Part shown: positions 44,808-52,981 of the stretch, one piece after another
Numbering within the stretch: the first letter of the stretch is position 1
How the letters are laid out: each line of letters starts with the position of its first letter
DNA from: an uncultured Saprospiraceae bacterium
GTDB taxonomy: Bacteria; Bacteroidota; Bacteroidia; Chitinophagales; Saprospiraceae
Direction of reading: 5' to 3'
Length of the DNA: 64,000 nt
Assembly (NCBI GenBank): GCA_938015435.1
Contig: CALLPN010000001.1
Span: 62,001 to 126,000, forward strand
Translations under genes and position numbers: made by a program
Notes under the pieces: generated by a model
Told to the model about the DNA's origin: nothing
The model's input: the letters and a program-made list of their open reading frames with translations, nothing else
Database searches by the model: none

Positions 44808-45351
44808 AAGATCTTGCTGATTTTCCTGCTCCGAAACCTTTAGATGTCTTACCCGGCACTGATACTTTTCTAGCTGTAGACGCTCCTTTAAGCGCTGATG
44901 TTTTACCGTTAGAGTTATTAAAGGCTGCCGTATTCTTATAACTACTTGCCTTTGGAGCCATACGCCCTGTTCTACCTGTTAGGTAAGCAAATGCCAAACC
45001 TCCCATAAGAGTAGATCTCAAAGCTGAACGTCGAGTACCTCCACCGCCTTCGCTGGTCATCGTAGCCATTGAAATAGTATCAATTGTACTATCCAAATTA
45101 TGCACTATTGCTCTTGAAGCTTCTTTTTTATCAAGGATGTTTTCTTCTGTAATCTTAAACACATCACCTGGATCTACTTCATCCACAATCGCTTCTATAC
45201 CCTTAGTGTTGATATATACAGTCTGTTCTGAGGCATCTTTAAGCTTAGGAGAGCCGTCAAAGCATCCCGTAAATGTAAGTGCACCTGTAACTACAGTGGC
45301 CATCAGTACTCTTTTTGAAAAGATTGTTGGCAGGTGAGTTGATTTTTTCAT
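44797..45351 (-). CDS. YgiB-like (DUF1190) putative lipoprotein with Gly-Gly C-terminus
   Basis: A 184-residue exported protein. The N-terminus has a hydrophobic signal with a lipobox-like FTGC at about residue 30 (VTGALTFTGCFDG; Phe at -3 is unusual). An acidic domain follows to about residue 105. From there the protein is basic and rich in Gly, Ser, Ala and Lys: EGGGGTRRSALRSTLMGGLA, then KTSKGFGAGKSARSFGG at the very end. E. coli YgiB, from memory, also ends in a Ser/Arg-rich stretch finishing RSMGG, so the tail appears conserved across phyla. The gene overlaps the YgiC-like ligase gene by eleven bases, so coupled translation is likely. The free Gly-Gly end may be the ligase's substrate. 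Confidence 0.8.
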   Translation of the reverse strand: MKKSTHLPTIFSKRVLMATVVTGALTFTGCFDGSPKLKDASEQTVYINTKGIEAIVDEVDPGDVFKITEENILDKKEASRAIVHNLDSTIDTISMATMTSEGGGGTRRSALRSTLMGGLAFAYLTGRTGRMAPKASSYKNTAAFNNSNGKTSALKGASTARKVSVPGKTSKGFGAGKSARSFGG

Positions 45352-45691
45352 CTTTAATTTCAGATTATTTCATTCTAAATTATGATACAAAAGGTATCTT
45401 TAATCATAAATGTATAAAAAATATCTTTTATCTATAAATGTTTGGGCGTAAGATTAGTACTCGTGTTCATAATCTTTGACTGGCGAACCTTTATGCATTC
45501 GACATCATTTTACTTCTATAGAATCCGATTCCTCGTATATTTAACCTGAATTATGCTGAAGTAATTTTGGTTCGAGTGGATATGACTCACAAATGGAGTT
45601 CAATCAGAAATTATAATTTTAGAGCTATACTGACTTCAATTTCAATTTTATGATATTGATCTTTGATTAGATCATAATGAATGATAATTAA
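45352..45691. other. Divergent promoter region of the ygiB-like and speE-like genes
   Basis: 340 bases without a gene. The two divergent promoters must lie here. Two near-identical direct repeats at 45395-45413 and 45422-45441 (listed separately) are the only structure I see. Confidence 0.5.
45395..45441. repeat. Pair of direct repeats upstream of the ygiB-like gene
   Basis: TATCTTTAATCATAAATGT at 45395-45413 and TATCTTTTATCTATAAATGT at 45422-45441, 27 bases apart (about two and a half helical turns). They lie 44-90 bases before the lipoprotein start and could be binding sites of a regulator. The region is very AT-rich, so chance similarity is possible. Confidence 0.35.
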
Positions 45692-47215
45692 ATGAATAAG
45701 CAGAAAGTATTATCTATTGCAGTATTTATAGCTGGCCTTTGCTCTATCATCTACGAGTTACTGATATCAACAACTGCAACCTACTTTCTAGGAGATGGTG
45801 TTCGACAGTTTTCATTGATTATCGGCATCTATCTATTTTCTATGGGTGTAGGTGCGTATGCTTCTAAACTATCAGAAGATAGACCTTTATACAATTTCAT
45901 AGCGACAGAATATATCTTAGGTCTCGTTGGTGGCATCTCTGTACCCCTGCTGTATATGATGTTTACAAGTGTAAGTATAGTTGTCTTCCAGTTACTTTGT
46001 CTAGGCGTCATTTTTGTAATTGGTTTTTTGACTGGACTAGAGATACCGCTACTCACATTCTCTTATGCCACCGACGATATAAAAGAAGACCTTTCCAACG
46101 TACTCTCTTTAGATTATGTCGGAGGATTAGTTGCCACGCTTATCTTTCCGTTTATTATTCTTCCCTTCGTTGGCTTGTTTCATGCTTCTTTGGTTTTTGG
46201 TTTAATGAATATTATTTTAGGACTCATCCTTAACCTTGCTTACTTCAAAGAGAGTAAGAAATTACTTATAATGGGCTTAGCATTCGCAGCCACATTAATA
46301 GTCCTACTATGCATGTCAGACAGAGTAATGCAAGTTTGGGAACAAAAAATATATAAGAGTCCGATCATAGTCAATGAGCAAACGCCGTATCAAAAAATTG
46401 TAATGACTAAGCGAGGCGATAATGTCAAATTGTTTATCAACCGTGTGATACAGTTTGCCTCACAAGACGAACATAGATATCACGAATCTATTGTACATGT
46501 ACCTTTTACATTTAGAGAAAACATACGTAAAGTGCTCATACTTGGAGGAGGAGAAAACTTGGCGACAAGAGAGGTAGTAAAATATCCTGAAGTAGATAAA
46601 ATAGACATCGTAGATATAGACTCCACTATATTTAAACTAGCTATGGAACATCATGAACTATCAGCTATAAATGACTTAGCACCATTTGACCCAAGAGTCA
46701 ATATGATAGTGGATGATGCATTCTCATATCTATATGGATCAGGTGATAAATATGACCTTATCATCTCTGATCTACCTGACCCTACTGGGCAATCATTAGC
46801 CAGATTATATAGCACGCAGTTTTTTGAATTGGCCAAACGAAAACTCAATCCAGAAGGAATGTTTATCACACAATCTGGCGACATTAATAATACAAGTCAT
46901 GTATTCAGTTGTATTAATAAAACTATGTCAGAAGTGTACGACGGAAACGTAGCTACGTACCATGTATTTGTCCCATCTTTTGGTGGTTGGGGGTTCAATA
47001 TTGGTTATCTAGAAGACCTCGGTGAACCCGATGCTCAAAGACTTCCAAAAGGATTGAAATTCTTAGATGAATTGGCTTTACAAAATGGACTAAGACTTCC
47101 GAAGGATGTCAAGATATTGGATACCGAAATCAATACATTAGACAATCCAATTATACTTCAATATTTTCTATCCGATTTTGCAAAATTCAAACAGAATTCT
47201 GACACCAATCAATAA
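45692..47215 (+). CDS. Membrane-anchored spermidine-synthase-like aminopropyltransferase
   Basis: A 507-residue two-part protein. Residues 1-210 form about seven membrane segments (SIAVFIAGLCSIIYELLIST, FSLIIGIYLFSMGVGAYA, and so on). Residues 225-470 form a cytoplasmic spermidine-synthase-like domain: KVLILGGGENLATREVVKYP (285-289 GGGEN in place of the usual GGGDGG), KIDIVDIDSTIFKLA, and YDLIISDLPDPTGQSLARLY with the catalytic-type Asp. Spermidine synthases move the aminopropyl group of decarboxylated AdoMet, the product of SpeD, onto an amine. The changed glycine loop and the membrane part suggest a different acceptor or a tethered role. It diverges from the ygiB-like gene and ends the putative polyamine-conjugation locus. 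Confidence 0.87.
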   Translation: MNKQKVLSIAVFIAGLCSIIYELLISTTATYFLGDGVRQFSLIIGIYLFSMGVGAYASKLSEDRPLYNFIATEYILGLVGGISVPLLYMMFTSVSIVVFQLLCLGVIFVIGFLTGLEIPLLTFSYATDDIKEDLSNVLSLDYVGGLVATLIFPFIILPFVGLFHASLVFGLMNIILGLILNLAYFKESKKLLIMGLAFAATLIVLLCMSDRVMQVWEQKIYKSPIIVNEQTPYQKIVMTKRGDNVKLFINRVIQFASQDEHRYHESIVHVPFTFRENIRKVLILGGGENLATREVVKYPEVDKIDIVDIDSTIFKLAMEHHELSAINDLAPFDPRVNMIVDDAFSYLYGSGDKYDLIISDLPDPTGQSLARLYSTQFFELAKRKLNPEGMFITQSGDINNTSHVFSCINKTMSEVYDGNVATYHVFVPSFGGWGFNIGYLEDLGEPDAQRLPKGLKFLDELALQNGLRLPKDVKILDTEINTLDNPIILQYFLSDFAKFKQNSDTNQ

Positions 47216-47475
47216 AAGCTAAGGATCAATATTCAATGTAGCGAAATGAATAATAGAAGTCTCAATTGACATCTTATTCGATGGTACTTAGTATGGTGTA
47301 ATTTAGAATCGAAACAAGTAATTTATCAAGAGAATTCAAGTTGTTTTTGTTTTATTATAATGCCAACAATCTCATTAAAAAAAATAAACTTCTCTGACAT
47401 TTACAACCCTTTCCACAATTCTGTATCTTACTAGTGAAGTTCATAATGAGTCCTTAACAATATCTGCTAATCATC

Positions 47476-48003
47476 TTGGAAGAAAATCTCACCATACTAA
47501 AGTCTATTGAAGGTAGTCGAATAGCTATCAAGAAGTTATATGATAAGTATGCCGATGAAATGTATAGTACATCCATACGTATCACAAATGACTGTCAAAG
47601 TACTGAAGACATCATTCAAGAATCTTTTTTAAAGTCGATTGAAAAGCTCTCAACGTTAAAAAACACTAGCAATTATCAAGGTTGGTATAGACGAATAGTG
47701 ATCAATGCTTCGTTAAGATTCATCAAGAAAAAAATTGTATTTATTGATATCGATGACAACAATTACAAATCTGATACTGAAGATGAGAACTGGCACGATA
47801 ACATATCAATGCAAATGATTAGGGTGGCTATACAACAGCTACCTGATCGAAGCAGAACTATATTTACCTTGTACGCCTTAGAAGATTACAAACATCATGA
47901 AATAGCTGATGAACTCGGTATAAATATCTCTACTTCTAAAACACAGTATCGGTACGCTAAGAAATTATTAAAGGCTCTACTTACAAAAGCACATACGGCA
48001 TGA
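47476..48003 (+). CDS. ECF RNA polymerase sigma factor
   Basis: A 175-residue sigma factor with region 2 (SIRITNDCQSTEDIIQESFL, then NYQGWYRRIVINASLRFIKK) and region 4 (QQLPDRSRTIFTLYALEDYK, then IADELGINISTSKTQYRYAK). The start is probably TTG at 47476; the next in-frame ATG would remove part of region 2, and a stop lies nine codons upstream. The next gene overlaps it by four bases (ATGA) and encodes a membrane protein with HEAT-like repeats, in the place where anti-sigma factors usually lie. The target genes are unknown; the DUF4097-like gene that follows is a likely member. Confidence 0.92.
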   Translation: MEENLTILKSIEGSRIAIKKLYDKYADEMYSTSIRITNDCQSTEDIIQESFLKSIEKLSTLKNTSNYQGWYRRIVINASLRFIKKKIVFIDIDDNNYKSDTEDENWHDNISMQMIRVAIQQLPDRSRTIFTLYALEDYKHHEIADELGINISTSKTQYRYAKKLLKALLTKAHTA

Positions 48004-48617
48004 AATTAAAAAATCACCTTAGGGAAAATAAAAAAGGTCTCGACCATACCGCATCGACTCACCTTTGGGACAACATAGAAACTAATTTAATAGAAAGTAA
48101 ACCAAAATCTTCTAAGATTAAATACTTACTACAATTATTTTCTGCGGCAGTAATAGCGATAGGATTCTTTATTGCTATTGGTCAATACCAGAAAATAAAC
48201 GAGGCTAATGAAGCGATCTTAGCGCTCAAGCAAACGATGACTACACTACTCAATGATGCATCTGTCGGACATCGAATCAAAGCCGTACATCTTACTGAGG
48301 ACATAGACAAAAGCAACACTGAAATAGCTGATGTACTGATACATACGATGCGAACAGATCCAAGCAAAAATGTCAAACTCGCAGCTATAAATGCACTTGG
48401 CCAGTTTGCAAATATCGAAACGGTAAGAATCGCCATTATAGGTGAGCTTGCTATCGCTAAGGATCCATATGTCCAGATCAAGCTCATCAACATATTGAGT
48501 GGTGTAAAAGAAGAAAAAGCGGTACCAACATTAGACAAGATCATAGAAGATCAAACGAAGAGTATACTCGTAAAGCAAAAGGCTGAAGAAGGCCGAAAAA
48601 TCATAATAGAGACCTAG
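48000..48617 (+). CDS. HEAT-repeat membrane protein, putative anti-sigma factor
   Basis: A 205-residue protein coupled to the ECF sigma gene by a four-base overlap. Residues 1-40 are a cytoplasmic segment (HTASTHLWDNIETNLIES), of the kind that binds sigma factors. One membrane helix lies at about 43-62 (LLQLFSAAVIAIGFFIAIGQ). Residues 75-205 are periplasmic HEAT-like repeats (VLIHTMRTDPSKNVKLAAIN, ALGQFANIETVRIAIIGELA, PYVQIKLINILSGVKEEKAV). The order sigma factor, short-helix-TM-HEAT protein, DUF4097-like protein recurs in Bacteroidota. Anti-sigma function is inferred from position and topology. Confidence 0.78.
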   Translation: MKLKNHLRENKKGLDHTASTHLWDNIETNLIESKPKSSKIKYLLQLFSAAVIAIGFFIAIGQYQKINEANEAILALKQTMTTLLNDASVGHRIKAVHLTEDIDKSNTEIADVLIHTMRTDPSKNVKLAAINALGQFANIETVRIAIIGELAIAKDPYVQIKLINILSGVKEEKAVPTLDKIIEDQTKSILVKQKAEEGRKIIIET

Positions 48618-48684
48618 GTAATTCACATTTACAAACTATGGATCTAGACCATAGTAATATTCCATTCTTAAATTTCACAAAAAC

Positions 48685-49779
48685 ATGAATTACAAAACAT
48701 CAATTTACATCATAGCTTTATTATCCGTAGTAAGCTACGTCAGTAAAGCCGAGCAAATACCATTTTCTGGTTCCAATATAGAAGTTACAGGAATGCTCAC
48801 TCAACTTACGATAACGGCAGGACTTTCAAATATAATAGACATTAGAAATCCGATGACCAAAAAGGGAGAAAAACCATACTCTATTACTACAAATGGAAAT
48901 TTGACCCGAATAAATCTTACGAGTGAAACTATGTATGAAATTAACATACCTAGAAGGACCAATCTGGTTTGCAAACCTGTCAATGTCGCTTTTGAAGGAT
49001 CTTGGTATAAAGATCAAAACAACTATAATATATCAATCTCAAATATACAAGGAGAAGTAGTTGTAGATGCTGACGGATATAACATCAACTTGTTAGACGT
49101 TCTCGGTCCAACTTCTATAGTAACTTATGGTGATATCAAAGCTAAATATACCAAGCCACCACTTTCAGAGATGATATCACTCGATACTTACGAAGGTGAT
49201 ATAACCGTAGAAATTCCGTCAGAGTCGAAATCAAATATCAATGCTACAGCAAAAGATGGGTACGTAGTTTTCGCAGAAAGTATAACCATAAATGCAGACG
49301 AAAACATAATAAAACAAAATGCGGCAGTCATCAAGCATGTAAGTAAAAACTGCACAATAAAACTCCATAGTGAAAATGGAAAGTATGTAAAAGTAAAGAA
49401 TATCGCAGACCCTACGCATCCTGAACTCAAGGATCAATTAATCAAAATGTTTATCAGACATCAAGGGAAGAAAGGTATGTCAACAGGCTCGAGATTAGAC
49501 TTGATAGAACAGGGTTATGAAACCTATATCAATGCACAACCGGATATAAGACCATTCCAAGCTGGACCAGATGTAAAGAATGAATTGCTGGATATATTTG
49601 ACAAATATGGATTCCCTACACCTAAGATGGTCGATAACGGTTATGCGATGTCTGCGATCTCTATAATTATACTTAGCTCTGGCCCTGAAATAATGGATCA
49701 ACATAAGGAGGACTTTGCCAAACACTTCGGTCAATGGTTAGTGGATGTATACTACAAAGGAGCCAATGCAAGAAGGTAA
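48685..49779 (+). CDS. Exported DUF4097-like adhesin with C-terminal DUF6624-like domain
   Basis: A 364-residue exported protein with signal peptide ending around residue 23 (SKAEQ). Residues 25-230 are a beta-solenoid-like region (YNISISNIQGEVVVDADGYN, INLLDVLGPTSIVTYGDIKA, SLDTYEGDITVEIPSES), typical of DUF4097/putative auto-transporter adhesin proteins found after ECF-HEAT pairs. Residues 250-364 are helical and contain ELLDIFDKYGFPTPKMVDNG followed by YAMSAISIIIL and DQHKEDF; this has the pattern of DUF6624, where a 'kyGwPt...vG..a..aa.li.qH' segment is usual, though the closing His is shifted. It is the third gene of the sigma-HEAT set (67 bases after it). Confidence 0.72.
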   Translation: MNYKTSIYIIALLSVVSYVSKAEQIPFSGSNIEVTGMLTQLTITAGLSNIIDIRNPMTKKGEKPYSITTNGNLTRINLTSETMYEINIPRRTNLVCKPVNVAFEGSWYKDQNNYNISISNIQGEVVVDADGYNINLLDVLGPTSIVTYGDIKAKYTKPPLSEMISLDTYEGDITVEIPSESKSNINATAKDGYVVFAESITINADENIIKQNAAVIKHVSKNCTIKLHSENGKYVKVKNIADPTHPELKDQLIKMFIRHQGKKGMSTGSRLDLIEQGYETYINAQPDIRPFQAGPDVKNELLDIFDKYGFPTPKMVDNGYAMSAISIIILSSGPEIMDQHKEDFAKHFGQWLVDVYYKGANARR

Positions 49780-49984
49780 ATACTAATACCATATCTGCTT
49801 GAAATTGTCGCATATATTTAAGTAAATCTGACTAATTTCATCGTTAGAAATACTCGCCTTAGCTACGGCTAAGACTGTGTTTTCCGCCTTGAGATTATTC
49901 AGATTTCCAATAAATATAAAGTGACATATCCAAACAGAAATGGTATAATAGATAGTATTTAATCATCGTTGCAGCTAAAATGCA

Positions 49985-50019
49985 AAAAAGGCCTTGAATC
50001 AATGATTCGAGACCTTTTT
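49985..50019. terminator. Bidirectional terminator between DUF4097-like and NUDIX genes
   Basis: A 16-bp stem with one mismatch and one G-T pair (arms 49985-50000 and 50004-50019, loop AAT) has A runs on the left and T runs on the right. It lies between convergent genes and can work on both strands. Confidence 0.75.
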
Positions 50020-50044
50020 AATATTTATTCTTTGTTGTAATTAT

Positions 50045-50731
50045 CTATAGATTGTTTTCTGAAACAATGTCTAATTTTTGCTCTTCAAGTTGGGCCTTAA
50101 CATTCCGCTTGGCTACCAAGCTTGTATACTTATCTAATACCTTAGTAATACTAGAATATGCTATCCGCTCACGACTATTATACTTTTCCATAGTCATCCA
50201 TTGAGCATCTGTGATATCTTCCTCTAACTGAGGAATAAGATCCATCTTAGGAGCGGTCATATGATACCAGTATGATTTTTTAATAAGTCGCTTTCCTGAC
50301 TTATTCTTATACACATGATTAGTGACGCAAATCTTTTTTCCTAACTCTAAGTTTCGGATACCTGTCTCCTCTTCTACCTCTCTTAAAGCCGCATCTTTTT
50401 TCTTCTCATCCTTTTCGAGCTTCCCTTTAGGTAGATCCCAATGCCCTCTACGAAAAATAAATAATATCTCGTTTAACTCGTTGACTACCAATCCACCGCC
50501 TGCTTCGATAATAGTAAATAGCCCTTTGAAGTCTTTTCTCAACTTTTTAAAGTCTTCATGATAGAGGGTGATACGAGTATATTTCCCTCCCTTTTCTGCT
50601 AAATCGACGAAATTGTGTAGATGTTTCACCTGACCTGCATATCTGGCGATAAGTTCTCCAGTTTTAGGAGGTCTTTGCGGCAAAGCATCTTTTAAAGTGA
50701 TGAGAGTCTTATTAATATAGATTTTGTACAT
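50045..50731 (-). CDS. NUDIX hydrolase
   Basis: A 228-residue hydrolase of nucleoside-diphosphate-linked substrates. The NUDIX box is complete: GKLEKDEKKKDAALREVEEETGI (Gly, then Glu, then REVEEETG), at about residues 118-140, preceded by FIFRRGHWDLPK. About 85 residues precede the NUDIX domain (PQRPPKTGELIARYAGQVKH and onwards), as is usual for this Bacteroidota form. The substrate is unknown. It is divergent from pyrE with about 197 bases between start codons, an arrangement I believe is common in Bacteroidota. The gene ends at a shared terminator. Confidence 0.93.
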   Translation of the reverse strand: MYKIYINKTLITLKDALPQRPPKTGELIARYAGQVKHLHNFVDLAEKGGKYTRITLYHEDFKKLRKDFKGLFTIIEAGGGLVVNELNEILFIFRRGHWDLPKGKLEKDEKKKDAALREVEEETGIRNLELGKKICVTNHVYKNKSGKRLIKKSYWYHMTAPKMDLIPQLEEDITDAQWMTMEKYNSRERIAYSSITKVLDKYTSLVAKRNVKAQLEEQKLDIVSENNL

Positions 50732-50928
50732 TAGCGCACGCTTGTAAAAACATGATTTAAATCAGCTGTAAAGCTATAAATTTTATGTTATTCCAGCCAC
50801 TATAGAGTTGTCGCAATTCACACATGACATCCCCTATAGCTGATAACAATTAACAAGTCCTTTTATTCTATGCATCATCTGGATTAAATATTTAGACGAT
50901 CATTTAAATAAACACCTTTGATAGATAT

Positions 50929-51564
50929 ATGGCTTCTGCAGAATTAGCACAAAAATTACTCCAAATTAAGGCGATCAAATTGAATCCATCAGAACCATTT
51001 ACTTGGGCTTCCGGTATCAAATCTCCAATATACTGTGATAATCGCATCACTTTATCCTATCCAGACATCAGATCTTTCGTAAAAGTAGCTTTATCGAAGC
51101 TATCTCAGCAATTAGACGACTATGATACAGTAGCTGGAGTGGCTACCGCTGGTATAGCGCATGGAGCATTGATCGCGGATCATATCGAGAAGCCATTCAT
51201 ATATGTTAGATCTAAGGCCAAGGGTCATGGGAGAGAAAACCTGATAGAGGGTGATTTTTCTAAGGCTAAGAAGGTTCTTGTTGTTGAAGATCTTATCTCA
51301 ACCGGTGGATCGTCAATACAAGCCGTGGAAGCATTAAGAGCTGAAGGTTTGGAAGTAGTAGGAGTAATTGCCTTATTCTCATATGAGTTCGAAAAAGCAA
51401 AACAGAATTTTGAAGCTGCCAATTGTCCATACATTACAGTAAGCGGTTATTCTGCAATGCTAAATCAAGCTAAAGAGACTAATTATATTACTGACGAAGA
51501 GTATGCTACATTACAAGACTGGAGTAAAGATCCAGCTGGATGGTATAACAAGCACTTCGATTAA
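50929..51564 (+). CDS. pyrE: Orotate phosphoribosyltransferase
   Basis: Joins orotate and PRPP to give orotidine 5'-phosphate, the fifth step of de novo pyrimidine synthesis. At 211 residues it has the PRPP-binding motif VLVVEDLISTGGSSIQAVEA (about residues 121-140), the early FTWASGIKSPIYCDNRITLS, and the flexible loop FIYVRSKAKGHGRENLIEG with its catalytic lysine. These are diagnostic for PyrE. It diverges from the NUDIX gene. CACCTTTG, one base off the -7 consensus, lies eight or so bases before the ATG, so a short leader is possible. Confidence 0.96.
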   Translation: MASAELAQKLLQIKAIKLNPSEPFTWASGIKSPIYCDNRITLSYPDIRSFVKVALSKLSQQLDDYDTVAGVATAGIAHGALIADHIEKPFIYVRSKAKGHGRENLIEGDFSKAKKVLVVEDLISTGGSSIQAVEALRAEGLEVVGVIALFSYEFEKAKQNFEAANCPYITVSGYSAMLNQAKETNYITDEEYATLQDWSKDPAGWYNKHFD

Positions 51565-51625
51565 TACTAAGTCTTTATCTTACATTATATTAGAAATTAC
51601 GTAGAATCAATACTATACTTACAAG

Positions 51626-52705
51626 ATGTCAAAATTGAATAAAAAATCAGAAGAGTTTCTGTACGCCTATCATAATAATGCTTCACCTACCGGATTTGAG
51701 TCTCCTGGCCAAAAGCTATGGGTCGAACATATGAAACCATATGTAGACGAATGGCACCTAGACACATACGGAACTGCTTATTGCGTGATCAACCCTGGTC
51801 AAGACTATAAAGTAGTAATAGAAGCTCATGCAGACGAAATCGCATGGTATGTCAATCATATCTCAGATACTGGATTTATCAATGTGATCCGTAATGGTGG
51901 ATCAGATCATGTCATAGCGACGTCTAAGAAAGTAAACATCCACACCGACAAAGGAATAGTTGAAGGTGTATTTGGATGGCCTGCAATACATACACGTAAG
52001 GGAAAAGATGCTGCTCTAAGCCCTAAGCTTGAGAACATATTTGTAGATGTAGGAGCAAAAGATAAAGAAGAAGTACTCGCTATGGGTATCCATGTAGGAT
52101 GTGTAATTACTTATCCAGACAAGTTCGGCATGCTCAACGATCGCTATTATGTAGGACGAGCGCTTGATAATCGTATGGGCGGGTTCTGTATCGCAGAAGT
52201 AGCCCGTATGCTAAAAGAAAATGGCGACAAACTACCATACTCACTATACATCGTCAATGCGGTACAAGAGGAAATAGGACTAAGAGGAGCAGAGATGATT
52301 GCTAATCATATCAAACCTGATGTGGCAATTGTCACTGATGTAACTCATGATACTAATACACCTTTACTTAGCCCTAAAAAACTAGGTGACACTAAGGCTG
52401 GTGATGGACCAAGTTTAACATATGCTCCTGCAGTACAGAACAATCTGCTAAAGCTAATCATCGATACTGCAGAGAAGAACGAGATACCGTTCCAAAGAGC
52501 AGCAAGCAGTAGATCTACTGGAACAGATACTGATGCATTTGCATATAGTGGAAGTGGTGTAGCATCAGCATTGATCTCAATACCATTAAGATATATGCAT
52601 ACTACAGTGGAGATGGCGCATAAAGATGATGTAGAGAATGTAACAAAGTTGATTTATGAGACGCTTAAGCGTATAGAGAAGAATCATAACTTCAAATACT
52701 TTTAG
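51626..52705 (+). CDS. M42-family metallopeptidase (aminopeptidase)
   Basis: A 359-residue cytosolic aminopeptidase with two metals. The expected ligands and catalytic residues are visible in order: IEAHADEIAWYV (His), RALDNRMGGFC (bridging Asp), VNAVQEEIGLRGAEM (catalytic Glu and metal Glu), AIVTDVTHDTN (Asp) and IPLRYMHTTVEMAHKDDVEN (His). The early stretch SPTGFESPGQKLW is also typical. M42 enzymes are often large self-compartmentalising oligomers that degrade short peptides. The stop codon TAG overlaps the first base of a tandem stem-loop array, so its mRNA ends in structured repeats. Confidence 0.92.
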   Translation: MSKLNKKSEEFLYAYHNNASPTGFESPGQKLWVEHMKPYVDEWHLDTYGTAYCVINPGQDYKVVIEAHADEIAWYVNHISDTGFINVIRNGGSDHVIATSKKVNIHTDKGIVEGVFGWPAIHTRKGKDAALSPKLENIFVDVGAKDKEEVLAMGIHVGCVITYPDKFGMLNDRYYVGRALDNRMGGFCIAEVARMLKENGDKLPYSLYIVNAVQEEIGLRGAEMIANHIKPDVAIVTDVTHDTNTPLLSPKKLGDTKAGDGPSLTYAPAVQNNLLKLIIDTAEKNEIPFQRAASSRSTGTDTDAFAYSGSGVASALISIPLRYMHTTVEMAHKDDVENVTKLIYETLKRIEKNHNFKYF

Positions 52706-52940
52706 TCAAGACTTTTGCGTAGTAAAAGTCAACGATAACACCATTCATTATACAGGTCAAGACTTTTGAGATTTTCTATGATTGTTAATTTAAAGGATAA
52801 ATTTTCAATCTCAAAAGTCAACGATAATACCATTCATTATACAAGTCAAGACTTTTACACTAAGTAAAAGTCAACGACAATACCATCCTTTATACAAATC
52901 AAGACTTTTACATTGGTAAAAGTCAACAATAATAACATTG
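52705..52940 (+). repeat. Tandem array of four stem-loop repeats
   Basis: Four head-to-tail units start at 52705, 52756, 52845 and 52898 (lengths 51, 89, 53 and about 43). Each begins GTCAAGACTTTT (ATCAAG in the last), closes a hairpin with AAAAGTCAACGA or a variant, and ends with AATACCATTCATTATACA or a variant (degenerate in the last). Stems: GACTTTTGC/GTAAAAGTC, GACTTTTGAGATT/AATCTCAAAAGTC (13 bp, 35-nt loop), and GACTTTTAC/GTAAAAGTC twice. Inner stem bases differ between units but stay paired. The array begins on the stop codon of the M42 peptidase gene. Unit lengths and loops vary, so it is not a CRISPR. Confidence 0.85.
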
Positions 52941-52981
52941 AAAGACCTATGGTGTTGAAAAACCTCATAGGTCTTTCAATG
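52936..52981 (+). terminator. Perfect 16-bp inverted repeat after the stem-loop array
   Basis: CATTGAAAGACCTATG (52936-52951) and its exact reverse complement (52966-52981) flank a 14-nt loop. No T run follows on the plus strand, so it is a stable structure rather than a classical terminator. It may end the M42 transcript or protect its 3' end. Confidence 0.55.

Noticed and set aside
52705..52940. CRISPR array
   Set aside because: The repeated blocks are not separated by unique spacers of constant length; units are 43-89 bases, the conserved parts form hairpins with each other, and no cas genes are near.
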